From assembly GCA_047967505.1 (NCBI GenBank), contig CM106541.1: 64,000 nucleotides of DNA; one strand, 5' to 3'. This stretch comes from Dipteris shenzhenensis. Its lineage: Eukaryota > Polypodiophyta > Polypodiopsida > Gleicheniales. Below are positions 30,781-41,241 of the stretch, one piece after another (position 1 is the stretch's first letter; each line of letters begins with the position of its first letter). The translations under genes and the position numbers were made by a program. The notes beneath the pieces are model-generated. The model did not search any database. It saw nothing but the letters and a program-made list of their open reading frames with translations, and was not told the origin of the DNA.

Positions 30781-31995
30781 GGAGAATGAGCTTATGCAGA
30801 AATAGAGAATGAGCTTATGCTTCTCTCATTCTCTATTTCTGCATAAGCTCATGCTTATGCTCATGCGGAAAAAGAGAAGGAGCTTATGCTCATGCGGAAA
30901 AAGAGAATGAGAGAAGCATAAGCTTCTCCCTTTCTCTATTTCCGCATAACCTCATGCGGAAACAAGCATAAGCTCATGCTCATGCGGAAAAAGAGAAGGA
31001 GCTTATGCTCATGCGGAAAAAGAGAAAGAGCTTATGCGGAAAAAGAGAATGAGAGAAGCATAAGCATAAGCTTCTCTCATTCTCTATTTCCGCATAAGCT
31101 CATGCGGAAACTTACGCATAAGCATAAGCATAAACACATGCTTATGCTCATGCGAAAAAAGAGAAGGAGCTTATGCTCATGCGGAAAAAGAGAAGGAGCT
31201 TATGCTCATGCGGAAAAAGAGAAAGAGCTCATGCGGAAAAAGAGAATGAGAGAAGCATAAGCTTCTCCCTTTCTCTATTTTCGCATAAGCTCATGCGGAA
31301 ACAAGCATAAGCTCATGCTCATGCATGAGCATAAGCATGAGCTTATGCTTATGCTTATGCATAAGCATAAGCATAAGCATAAGCTCATGCTTATGCTCAT
31401 GCGGAAAAAGAGAAGAAGCTTATGCTCATGCGGAAAAAGAGAATGAGAGAAGCATAAGCTTCTCCCTTTCTCTATTTCCACATAAGCTCATGCGGAAACA
31501 AGCATAAGCTCATGCTTATGCTCATGCGGAAAAAGAGAAGGAGCTTATGCTCATGCGGAAAAAGAGAAAGAGCTTATGCTTAAGCATAAGCTCATGCTCA
31601 TGCATGAGCATAAGCATGAGCTTATGCTTATGCTTATGCATAAGCATAAGCATAAGCATAAGCTCATGCTTATGCTCATGCGGAAAAAGAGAAGGAGCTT
31701 ATGCTCATGCGGAAAAAGATAATGAGCTTATGCGGAAAAAGAGAATGAGAGAAGCATAAGCTTCTCCCTTTCTCTATTTTCGCATAAGCTCATGCGGAAA
31801 CAAGCATAAGCTCATGCTCATGCGGAAAAAGAGAAGGAGCTTATGCTCATGCGGAAAAAGAGAATGAGAGAAGCATAAGCTTCTCCCTTTCTCTATTTCC
31901 GCATAAGCTCATGCGGAAACAAGCATAAGCTCATGCTCATGCATGAGCATAAGCATGAGCTTATGCTTATGCTTATGCATAAGCATAAGCTCATG
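30780..31995. repeat. Palindrome-rich satellite (CATAAGC/GCTTATG)
   Basis: About 1.2 kb built from GAGCTTATGC, TCATGCGGAAAAAGAGAA and CATAAGCATAAGC blocks in both orientations. Segments of about 150-300 bp recur with local inversions. Frames through it are artefacts. The strand symmetry suggests growth by fold-back or template switching. It lies upstream of family B ORF1 and could serve as its subterminal region. Confidence 0.85.
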
Positions 31996-32317
31996 CTATG
32001 TATCACGTGTGTTCAAGGGGTATTTTAAAAACCCCTCAACAAAAATTTTCCTTGCAATAAAAGCCCCCTCTTTACTTATGAACTAAGTTATTTTTATCTA
32101 AGGGTTGAGTTAAAAAACCTCTCCTATTATTGTAATCCTCTTAACATTTTGCAAAAAGTTGAATTAAAATACCCCTCCTTTGGAATGCATGTGGTACACT
32201 AAAATTTTGTAAGGTGAACCCCTTGAGGGAGAGCCGAAACCTACCCAAGGTCCCCATCGATAAGTTAGACCAATACTTTGAAGGTGATGATACTAATACG
32301 GCTATCTCCATAACCTA
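31996..32317 (+). repeat. 322-bp direct repeat, copy 1
   Basis: The same length as 44282-44603, and I see one difference (G/A at about 32213). It begins CTATGTATCACGTG and ends CTCCATAACCTA. The second half encodes the same peptide start as the gypsy copy at 44.5 kb. The family A element starts a few bases after its right edge. Confidence 0.9.
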
Positions 32318-32329
32318 ACAAGACAAAGC

Positions 32330-32590
32330 ACCCATAGACGCGCGCACAGACGCATTTCATGAACTAAATAAAAAACTTACGGGCGCGTCTATGTGCGCGT
32401 CTATTTGCGCGTCAGGAGACCCGCGTCTATTAGCGCGTCTATATATCAGACTTACGCGCGTATAGACGCGCTTATACACGCGTATATAGTCGCGCCTATA
32501 AACGCGATGATAGACGCATGTATAAACGCGTTTCGAACAGACAGACGCGCATATAAACGCGTTTTTAAACGAACTGATAGCCGCGCCTTT
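32330..32590. repeat. Left subterminal array, family A
   Basis: About a dozen ATAGACGCG / GCGCGTCTAT words in both orientations. Likely binding sites for the element's own ORF1 protein, by analogy with En/Spm. Confidence 0.75.
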
Positions 32591-32935
32591 TTTTTTAAAA
32601 AAAAATTTTACAGAATACTGTGTATGTTGTGTATGCTATATAGTTACAAGAATCCCATATCCACATTCTGTAATTCAATTCTTACAGCCAACAGCATTTT
32701 TATTACAATTGCAAATAAAATATTACGCAATAAAATTGAAAGCTCAAAAAGTGCTTGTATATACATATAGCACGAAGGTAAGCCACGTCATGTGGCTCCA
32801 AGTACAAAGAATAAAGAAGCTAAGCCATGTCATGTGGCTTCAAGTACAAAAAATAGGAGGAGTCTATATACAAGAGGCACGAAGCCAAGCCAATGGCTTT
32901 AAGTACAAAAAAGAATAGTAGCACTACTTCTACGA

Positions 32936-34433
32936 CTAATCCTCGCTGCCTTCCACGCTCCCTTCTGCGCTGCCTTCTGCGCTGCCTTCTGCACCTCCTT
33001 CCTCGTCTTCCTCGTCGTCTTGTGCAGGGGTGCCCTGTAAACAAGGGACAACATATATCAATGTATGAAAAATCAAATCATTACTTATAATTTTGGCATT
33101 ATTTAATTACTTTCAAATACCTGGGGGGCCTGTCCAGTAGCTCGGGTATACTGCTCCTCAGTAATCAACCCGTCATCTTAGAAGTGCCTCCATGTATCTC
33201 CTCTGCGATGGTGGCGGTGGTAGGCTGTCTCCACTGGAGTAAGGTATCTGCCCACGATCTCAAGCTGCATGACCGCGATACACTTTGTGGAGAAATTAGT
33301 ACAAAGAAACAACCAACCTCCTAATAAACTACATAAGCAATATAATTTGAGATCGATACTTACAAATTGGGCCTCCCATGAGTCAACACCCCCTGCTCCA
33401 AAATGCGCGCTCCCATACTCCTCCATCTGGATCCTCCGTGCCTCCACGTGCTGCAGACTGGGCTCCTCCCTCGCTGACTTCATTGCCTTCTTCCACTCAC
33501 GCTTCTGAGCGGTGTGGGGCGGGCCCCTTGGAGGTTGACCTGCCTCAAGTCTGGCAAGCTCCGCTAGTGCCTGCCTCTTAAGGGAAGATCTTTTATTGCT
33601 AAGTATCGTAACAATCTTTGACTTCCCCCATTTATCTGTGAACTGGCGATTGGGGGGGTTAGGATACCTAGCGCGAACAGTAGCGAGGGTCTCATCAGCC
33701 AACCTCTTTGGGTGGTCTTTGTAGTGGATAAAGCAATCTCTGTAATTGTTAGCAATTACAGAGCGCATGAAGGCCATTATGTCCTTCCCCCGCGCATCCA
33801 GCAAGATGCCTCCTGTCTGGGTGATGTCATAATAAATCGTACCATCACCCAGAGGCACGTCTAAATCATTTGAATCATCCTCCTCCTCACCGCCACATGG
33901 CCCAAAGCAGCATCCGCCACCGCTCTCCCTGCTACTACGCCTGCTACCCTGTCGTGTCGAGCTCTACGCTGGCCACTCGTAGCTGGGGACCGCGCGGGAC
34001 TACGCTGACCACTCGTAGCTGGAGAACCGAGTCTCGACGGCTGGGGAGTACGTCGACGGCTCGCTGAGGCAGAAGGACCTCCTGAAGGCATGGGGGAAGG
34101 GGCATAAGACGGGATGGCAGAAGGGGCATAAGACGGGATGGGGGAAGGGACATAAGACGGTACATAAGACGGCATGGGGGAAGGGGCATAAGACGGTACG
34201 GGGGAAGGGGCATAAGACGGGGCATAAGACGGCTGTGCGGACTCCGCTGGGGTGATCTCAGGCGGTGTGGGGTGGCTCGGAGTCTGTACTGCCGACTCCT
34301 GGGGAGTGTTAAGGGTACCCGTCATGTACCCGTATAACTCTGCAGGACTAGGAGGGTGTCCTAAAAGATTATGTAAATCCTTCCATATCGATTCCCGCGG
34401 ATCAGGTGAGCTAGAAGCACTTCCTGGCCACAT
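32936..34433 (-). pseudogene. CACTA ORF1 (Transposase_24-like), family A
   Basis: Start MWPGSASSSPDPRES at 34433. Exon 1 runs to 33364, exon 2 is 33264-33121 and exon 3 is 33034-32936; splice sites are GT-AG. The N-terminal half has PSYAPS/PSPMPS repeats. The core includes GKDIMAFMRSVIANNY, ARYPNPPNRQF, NKRSSLKRQAL and ends GSAHFGAGGVDSWEAQF, the same order as family B ORF1. Exon 3 is an acidic tail (AEGS repeats). Two defects: a frameshift near 33960 and a TAA in exon 2 (after WRHF), where other copies have Tyr or His. The DNA-binding accessory role is inferred from the family. It is divergent to TNP2. Confidence 0.65.
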
Positions 34434-34509
34434 CTTGAACTGGAAAAAAATAAACAAATCTATTACTTTGGGAGCTGAGAAGAAAGGGGCAAAAAAAAAA
34501 AAGAGGCTC

Positions 34510-34810
34510 TGTCAGAGCGCGTCTACAGACCCGTCTGATCTGCGCGTCTATAAACGCGTCTAATAGAGCGTCTATCACTTCGTTTAACATTTCGTTTAAA
34601 AACGCGTCTAACAATCCGTTCTAGATTCCGTCTAACAGTGCGTTACACAGCGCGTCTAAAATCGCGTCTAAATTCTCGTTTAACATGGCGTCTATGGAGG
34701 CGTCTATATTCGCGTCTGTGGCTTTTCTCAGACGCGCATATAGACGCGCCTGTAGACGCCAGTTTAGACGCGCTCTCAGACGCCTCTATACACGCGCTCC
34801 GACAGTCGAG
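34510..34810. repeat. Internal GCGTCTAT array 1, family A
   Basis: Repeated GCGCGTCTA, TCCGTCTAACA and TAGACGCGC words between the divergent ORF1 and TNP2 starts. It may be a shared promoter or operator for the two genes. Confidence 0.65.
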
Positions 34811-35184
34811 AATACTCAAAAGTGGAAAAGGACGTTTCGCCCGACAAAACAACGTGTCGCTCATACCTAGATGCTGCGTTTCGTGGATGCGAAAGAGTAC
34901 AAAACTAGAAAAGGCAAGCAAGAACAACTTCAAAAGGACTTACCTGGAAAAAGGTATGGAAGGATCTTTCTTTTCCAAGCTTGTGTCTTCTCCTTATTCG
35001 TACTCCTCCTCTTCTTTAGGCTTGGAAGCAAGCTGTGTATGTACGGCTCTTTTGTCTTGAGTGAAAGCTTGGAACTGTGTATGGGAGCTTCGAATCTATA
35101 GAAGTGTTAATAAAGAAGAAGGAAAGCCGCTCGCGAAGTTAAAAGAAAAGCAAAGCGAGCGGCGCGCCGAAAGGCATGTTTAAA

Positions 35185-35385
35185 AAACTCTGTGTTGCGT
35201 CTATATTCGCGGGTATAGTCGCGTCTATTAGCGCGTCTATATTCGCGTCTGAATACACAGAGTAGGAGCGTCTATTAGCGCGTCTAAAGGCGCATCTAAA
35301 TACATAGAGTAGACGGGTATTTAGACGCGAAATTAGACGCGACGATAGACGCGAAGATAGACGCAACACAGAGTTTTCTAAGTTA
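35185..35385. repeat. Internal GCGTCTAT array 2, family A
   Basis: GCGTCTATTAGCGCGTCTAT and complementary TAGACGCGA words, flanked by an inverted repeat (AAAAAACTCTGTGTTGCGTC against GACGCAACACAGAGTTTTCT). Immediately upstream of the TNP2 start. Confidence 0.7.
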
Positions 35386-35429
35386 AGCATTTGAAGAAGA
35401 GCAAATTTGGTGGGTTGTTTGTTTGTAGG

Positions 35430-38400
35430 ATGTCTCCATCTTCAACAAGTAGCTCCAGTGAGGATGAATCCCTCCGTATCCACCATCGCGAAATGTGGTT
35501 GGAGCAAAAAATCAAATGTCTGTGTGATCGATGTAGAGGAAACATGTATCGTGCACGCAGGATTACGCTCAATCATATCTCAAAGTATGGAGAATGGGAT
35601 GTGACAGTAAACAGGGTAAGGATTTGTAAGTTAAGGTTGATTGAGATATCTATGGGTGTTCATATGTTTGAGTTATAATGATCCCGTTTTAATTTGATAC
35701 AGGATGCAGTGCCACACCCGCACATGTTACCCTATGCCCGTCGTGAGGAAGCGAAGCGTCGGCGATATGAGGTGGGATCTTCAGGAGGGACCGTTACGGA
35801 TGCATGGAGTGATGGTGATAGTAGCCCTCCACCATTACCTCATGAAGCCGTAGAGGAGGAGGTGTTTGATGATATGGTGCGGGATTTATATGTCCATCAA
35901 GGGAGGGATAATAGCATGGAGCAGGATGATCTTTTTACCGCAGCATCGACTCCACTGTTTGAGGGGTGCACATTCTCTGTTCTACGTGCCTCCCTTGAGT
36001 TACTAAACTTGCAAACCATCTATGGATGGAGCAATGCAAGTTTGAATGCATTACTCAAGTAAGCTTTAAAGTCGATTTTGCAAACATGGTGAATTATGCG
36101 CGTGGGTCAATTACTCGAATGCTTTTCCTCATTTATGGTCTTCACGTGCAGGCTATTGTGTAAAATGCTTCCAAGGGAGAATAAATTACCAACCTCAAGA
36201 GATATGGCAAGGCAACATGTGACCTCTCTTGGAGGATTAGATTACAAGCGCATCCATGCATGTGTCAACGATTGCGTTTTGTTTCGTGGACTACATAAGG
36301 ATGCAAGAGAGTGTCCTACTTGTGGAGAGGAAAGATATAGAGCAGATCTCAAAACCTTGGACGTGCCTCGTAAGGTATTGCGACATTTTCCCATAATCCC
36401 TCGCATCCAACATATGTTCAAGTGCAAATCTATTGCAGAGCTCATGTCATGGCATTCCTCCCATCGATCAACCGATGGCAAGTGGAGAACTCCTGCGGAC
36501 TCTCCTGCGTGGAAGCATATTGAAGACACATGGCCAAGCTTCAAGGAAGAACCTAGGAGCTTGAGACTTGGATTGGGTATGGACGGTGTGAACCCATTTG
36601 GTCTCAAAAGCACGTCTTACAGTGTATGGCCAGTGGTATTGGTGAATTACAATCTTCCACCCTCTATGGCTATTAAGAAAGGACATGTCATGCTGTCCCT
36701 TCTAATTCCAGGGAAGCATAAAGTCAAAAACCCTGATGTTTATTTGGAGCCTTTGATTGATGAGCTAGAGATACTTTGGAGAGGTATCGAGGTGCATGAT
36801 GTGAGCAGGCCTCCCTCGTCACGAGACTTCAACTGCAAAGCAGTCTTGATGTGGATGATGCATGACTTCCCAGGCTATGGCGAGTGTTCAGGTAAGCATT
36901 GCATTTTTTAATTATGAATAGGCAAGGATGTGGCACCCTAAACCCACCTTCCACTCTTAATTGCATCTATTGTTTCAGGTCTCACTACATCGGGTTACCA
37001 TGCATGTCCTGTTTGTGGTCCTTCGCTAGTTGCCTCACGGGCAGACGCATTAAATAAGGTCATCTATGAGAATCACCATCGATTTCTCCCACCTGATCAT
37101 CCTAGATATGTTGCCCCTTGGAATGAAGTCCTCCCACAATCACTCACCGCGGGAGATTGGATGAGAATTTGGGACGGTTCCACGACTCCTCCACCACTTG
37201 GCATGAGCCGGTAAGGATTTGTAACTATTGGCTGGAAGTAAAGATTGGCTATATTGGTTGAAAGTGAGGATTGCACGCTAACACCATATTTTGTTTAGAT
37301 ACTCCATCTTTTATCGTTTACCATATTGGTCCCACCTCAAGATCAATCACCTGCTCGATCCCATGCATATCTTCAAGAATGTGGCATCTACCATTTGGGA
37401 GCATTTGAATGGGACACGAGATTCGGCAGGCATAAGGGAGGATCTACGTACCACAGGAAGGATGCGTGAAGCTTGGCCTCAAGAGAGACCAAATGGGCGT
37501 GTTTTTTTACCTCGGGCACCGTGGATGTTATCAAAGCTAGAGATGGCGACGGTGAAGCGCGCTATTACTACAATTCGTACTCCCACTGGATGCATGAGGT
37601 GTTTGAAGGGAGCCTTTACAAAGAGCAAGAAAAGAGGTGTAGAGCAATTATATGGCTTGAAATCTCATGATTGGCACAAGATGCTCCAAGTAAGTATTTT
37701 ATATGCATAATATCTTTTTCCTTTCAAATTTGTGAGTGAATAGCTATAAGCATCTAATCAACCACCTCCTCGCGGGTTCAGTTCATACTACCTACTAGCA
37801 TTTCACGTAGTGCATCAAAGGACGTGAAAGATTGTATTTACAAGATGGGCGAGCTTGTGAGGTATGTGAGCTCAAAGGAAATAGATCCCACCACGCTTGA
37901 GAATGCTCGAGTTATGTCGGTGGAGGCGGTTTGTCTAGTGGAGGAGACATTTCCACGTTCTATTCTCACAAGCCAACTACATCTCATAGTACATTTGGTG
38001 GATGAGATTGCTATATGCGGTACTATACATGCACGATGGTTGTTCTTCCTCGAGCGCTTCATGAAGACCTTGAAGGGCTTCGTGAGACAAAATGCAAGAC
38101 CCGAAGGTAGCATGGCCGAGGGTTGGTTGGTACAAGAGTCACTTGTATATATTTCTGAGTTTCTTGTTGATGTGGATAGCTCTCTCCCACGACTATGGAG
38201 AGATGATGAAGACCTAAGGATGACCTCTATTGTGCCTCAAGGAAAAGGACGCAACAAAGTAATAGACACGGAGTTGCGTAATAGTATCAACCTCTTTTGC
38301 GTGCTTAATAGTGATGTGATGAAAAGATGGGTGACAAGATACGAGGATGCAAAGGCAAGAAGACAAGAAGAAAGGACCCTCTTTCGTACACACCACGGAT

Positions 38401-39413
38401 CTCCTGTGCCATACCCTCAGCGTCTAAGAGCACTTCCAAAGGATATTCATGTGGATTGGCTACTTGATGAAATGGAGAAAGCAGAGAAAGACGAGGGGAT
38501 GCATATCACAATGGAAGAATGGGAGTATGCTAGGGGATGCATGAGCAAGGTCGGTATATAGAATGTTATGTATAAGTTAGGAGCTTTTTATAATTTAGAT
38601 TGCTTATTTAATTGATTTTTTCTTGGTGTAGTGCACTATGTTCAATGCTATATGGTGTGAGGGCAAGCATTTTTGAACACAACGAATTGATGATAAGAGA
38701 AACACACAAGATTGCGGCATCATTGCTAGCTTTGAGGGAGCCAATGGAGTCATGGATGATTATTGTGGCATAATCCAAGATATCATTATGCTTGACTTTC
38801 GACACTTCTTTGTGTATGTTTTCAATGTAAAGTGGTTTAAGGACGTGGTGGAAAGAGGCCCTAATGCAACAATCAAACGCCATGCAAGTGGCTTTGTAAC
38901 TATTGACTCCACAAAGTTTTGGCAAAGTAGGAAGGACACACTAATACTACCGCAACAATGTGAACAGGTACTGTGCACACACATAAAAATACTCGCTTTT
39001 AAATATTTGATGCAAGAAAAGTAACATGATTGTATTTGTGTTTGAATTAGGTTGTCTATCAACCAATGGTGGATAATAATAGGTGGTGGCATGTCATACC
39101 TATTATGCCACGTTCCAAAGTGATGTATAGTACATTTACTAATATGGAGCATATGGAGGATGATCATGGCCATGGACGTGATGATGACCGTGATACAAGA
39201 GAGGAGGATGATCATGAGATAGGAGATATAGATATTGAGGCCGGCATTACTCGTGAAGACGAGCCTACCATTGGAGATCTTGATTTCGATGAGCACATGA
39301 GTGGCACAAGTAGTAGTGGGTTGAATGTATTTGTAGATCTAAACACTTGTTTGGATTTTGAAGTAGATAGTTTGGCAAGGGTTGATCTCATTGAGGATGA
39401 GATTGAACCGTAG
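35430..39413 (+). CDS. CACTA transposase TNP2 with DUF4218 and DUF4216 regions, family A (one stop)
   Basis: Exons joined by good GT-AG sites: 35430-35615, 35703-~36057, ~36152-36891, ~36979-37211, ~37300-37690, ~37782-~38550 and ~38631 onward. The zinc-knuckle-like N-terminus (CLCDRCRGNMY) is followed by TNP2 signatures: VLRHFPIIPRIQHMFKC, STDGKWRTPADSPAWK, KNPDVYLEPLIDELEILW, GYHACPVCG and INHLLDPMHIFKNVAST. DUF4218: LHLIVHLVDEIA, LERFMKTLKGFVRQ, GSMAEGWLVQESLVY. DUF4216: DDYCGIIQDII, VKWFKDVVERG, TIDSTKFW, then an acidic tail. An in-frame TGA near 38672 (after GKHF) precedes DUF4216; the family B copy has Arg there. TNP2 cuts and joins the element ends, so the catalytic part could still be made. 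Confidence 0.75.
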
Positions 39414-39574
39414 CCCCACAATTGATATTAGCAAAACTATTTTACATATTGTCTCATTCTCCTCATTTCCCTTAATTCTTGTATATGTGGGCTTGCAAAA
39501 AATTATGTGCTTTGGTAATCATGGGCAATGTTTGGAAAGCAATGATGTACACCAAAATCTCACTTTCTGTATTC

Positions 39575-39855
39575 TCTGGAGCGCGTCTATTTACGCATCT
39601 AAATGCGCGTCTAATTCTCAGTGTAAACGCGCAAATAAACGCGCTAATACCCGCGTAAATAAGCGCGCTAATAAATGGGATGGTAGACGGGCCCATATTT
39701 TCTTTGGTCTAACGCGCAAATAAACGCGGGGATTAACGCGCAAAGAGACGAGCATTTAGCCGCGCTAATAGACGCGCCCGTAATTTCTCTACTAAAACGA
39801 CGCTATAGACGCGCCCGCTATTTTGCGCGTCTACCAAGCGCGTCTATGGTTGCTT
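39575..39855. repeat. Right subterminal array, family A
   Basis: GCGCGTCTATTTACGC, AACGCGCAAATAAACGCG and TAGACGCGCCCG words up to the right terminal repeat. Mirrored in the degraded copy at 58.3-58.75 kb. Confidence 0.75.
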
Positions 39856-39989
39856 TGTAGACAATAAACGAGCGCGAGCGGGAGTTATCATCATCTGGAT
39901 GTATGGTGCATGTAAGTTTCTTATCTCTTGACGTAATTAAGTAATTATTTGTGGCAATATATGCTATAAAATAGGTGCATCTTCATTGA

Positions 39990-40822
39990 TTTAATGATGC
40001 TGTTTTACAGTACAAAAAGTACAGTGCATTATGGTCATATGGACGACATTTTCGCGTGGAACGCATCGATTCAAAGAGAGTCACGTATGATTGCTTCGGA
40101 TACCAATCCTCTCTCCTCACAGTTGGATTATTGTGGAACCATACGCGACATCTATGAAATTGATTTCAGACGATTTACTATTTTCATTCTTGATGTAAAA
40201 TGGTTTAGAACTACTTACAACGGTCCCCATGCGACAGTGAGAAAAGATAGTAGCGGTCTCTTTGCAATAGACTCCACCAAACATTGGACCGATAAAAGTG
40301 ATACTTTTGTTCTTCCCGAGCACTGTGAGCAGGTGCATACTAATGATTTAATTAGTCAAATCTTTCATTTTTATAGTCCATTGATATATATATAATTGAT
40401 GACATTTGGCACCCATCTTCGATATAGGTGGTTTTTCATCCGGATCGTTCTGATCCAAGATGGTGGTACGTGATCCAAGTTGCACCACGAAGTAAGCAAA
40501 TATTTGAAGATCGAGATGTGGATATGGAGATGCCACTACCAATGCCGGATCCAATTGATGAATCTAGCGAAGAAGATGTAGATCACCATATGAGGCAAGA
40601 GGAAGATGCGCATAATGACATCGCACGGGAGGAGGATGGAGATCACGATATTGACGAAGAAGACAACAATCATCAAGATCAATCACCACACTTAAGCTTT
40701 ATTGAAGAAGATGATCAAATACTTTTAGGTGAACGTACGATACTAGAGTACGATGATGATATAGGAGATCAACTCGGTATAGAGTTGGAGATAGACTTGC
40801 TTGGCGCCTTAGACTTGGCTTA
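39990..40822 (+). pseudogene. DUF4216 3' fragment of CACTA TNP2, family B
   Basis: Homologous to the last exons of family A TNP2. YGRHFRVERIDSKRVT (near 40040) is followed by a frameshift, then LDYCGTIRDIYEIDF, LDVKWFRTTYNG, AIDSTKHW and VLPEHCEQ. A spliced last exon (from about 40430) begins VVFHPDRSDPRWWYVI and ends in a long Asp/Glu-rich tail. TNP2 and DUF4218 parts are absent, so this is the 3' remnant of a deleted transposase gene. Confidence 0.7.
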
Positions 40823-41017
40823 AGATGAAACAGTTGATGTAAATGCTCTTATTTGATTTTTCTCATCTCAAACTTGGACATGAATATATGAGCTTCAAAA
40901 GCTTGATGTACATGCTCTCATTTTTTAATTCTCTATGAGCTCAAACATGTATGAAAATTTTAAAAATTTTGTCATTGGAAAAAAATAATTTTTAAGGCCT
41001 TAAAAAAAAAAAAACCT

Positions 41018-41165
41018 CTCTGTAAAACGTCGCTATAATATTTTGTCTCAGTGTCGCTATATAGGGACTTTTAAATGTCGCTATATAGCGACTTTTCCTA
41101 ACGTCGCTATATAGCGACTTTTAGCAAAAGTCGCTATATAGCGACGATTTGCGAAACCCGATTTT
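41018..41165. repeat. Right subterminal array, family B
   Basis: Several copies of the perfect palindrome GTCGCTATATAGCGAC, spaced about 25 bp, with two diverged ones. Likely protein-binding sites needed for transposition. A further hairpin (CCGACGATTA...TAATCGTCGG) lies at about 41168-41205. Confidence 0.85.
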
Positions 41166-41228
41166 TATACCGACGATTAACGCTAAGCGGGCGCTAATCG
41201 TCGGTACGTAAACGTCGCAATAGGATGC

Positions 41229-41241
41229 GTGTGTAGTAGTG
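41229..41241 (-). repeat. CACTA-type right terminus, family B
   Basis: Minus-strand CACTACTACACAC, matching the other family B end at 62900-62912. Gypsy gag resumes directly after it. Confidence 0.8.

Larger units (their letters stand above)
32323..39858. mobile_element. CACTA family A element with divergent ORF1 and TNP2
   Basis: The ends are inverted repeats: ACAAAGCACCCATAGACGC at 32323 and its complement ending at 39858, with one mismatch over 21 bp. A degraded copy at 58310 has the same end. Both sides carry arrays of GCGTCTAT / ATAGACGC motifs, typical of CACTA subterminal repeats. Minus-strand ORF1 (32936-34433) and plus-strand TNP2-DUF4216 (35430-39413) are divergently transcribed. 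The terminal bases are not CACTA, and I could not settle the target duplication, so the exact tips are uncertain. Confidence 0.65.
28740..41241. mobile_element. CACTA family B element, with family A nested inside
   Basis: The right end is TIR GTGTGTAGTAGTG (41229-41241, complement CACTACTACACAC), preceded by an array of GTCGCTATATAGCGAC palindromes. The left part has minus-strand ORF1 (28916-30491) and a palindrome-rich satellite. No matching left TIR is visible near 28.7 kb, so the left boundary is approximate and probably eroded. Family A (32323-39858) interrupts it. The TNP2 core of family B is missing; only the DUF4216-like 3' end remains (about 40.0-40.8 kb). Confidence 0.55.

Noticed and set aside
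30976-31759. Open frames in the satellite
   Set aside because: Repeat-driven Met/Leu/Lys-rich frames with no domain.
30780-31995. CRISPR-like array
   Set aside because: Units lie in both orientations, vary in spacing and have no unique spacers; the context is eukaryotic.
36242-36613. Minus-strand frames opposite TNP2
   Set aside because: Shadows of the spliced plus-strand TNP2 exons.
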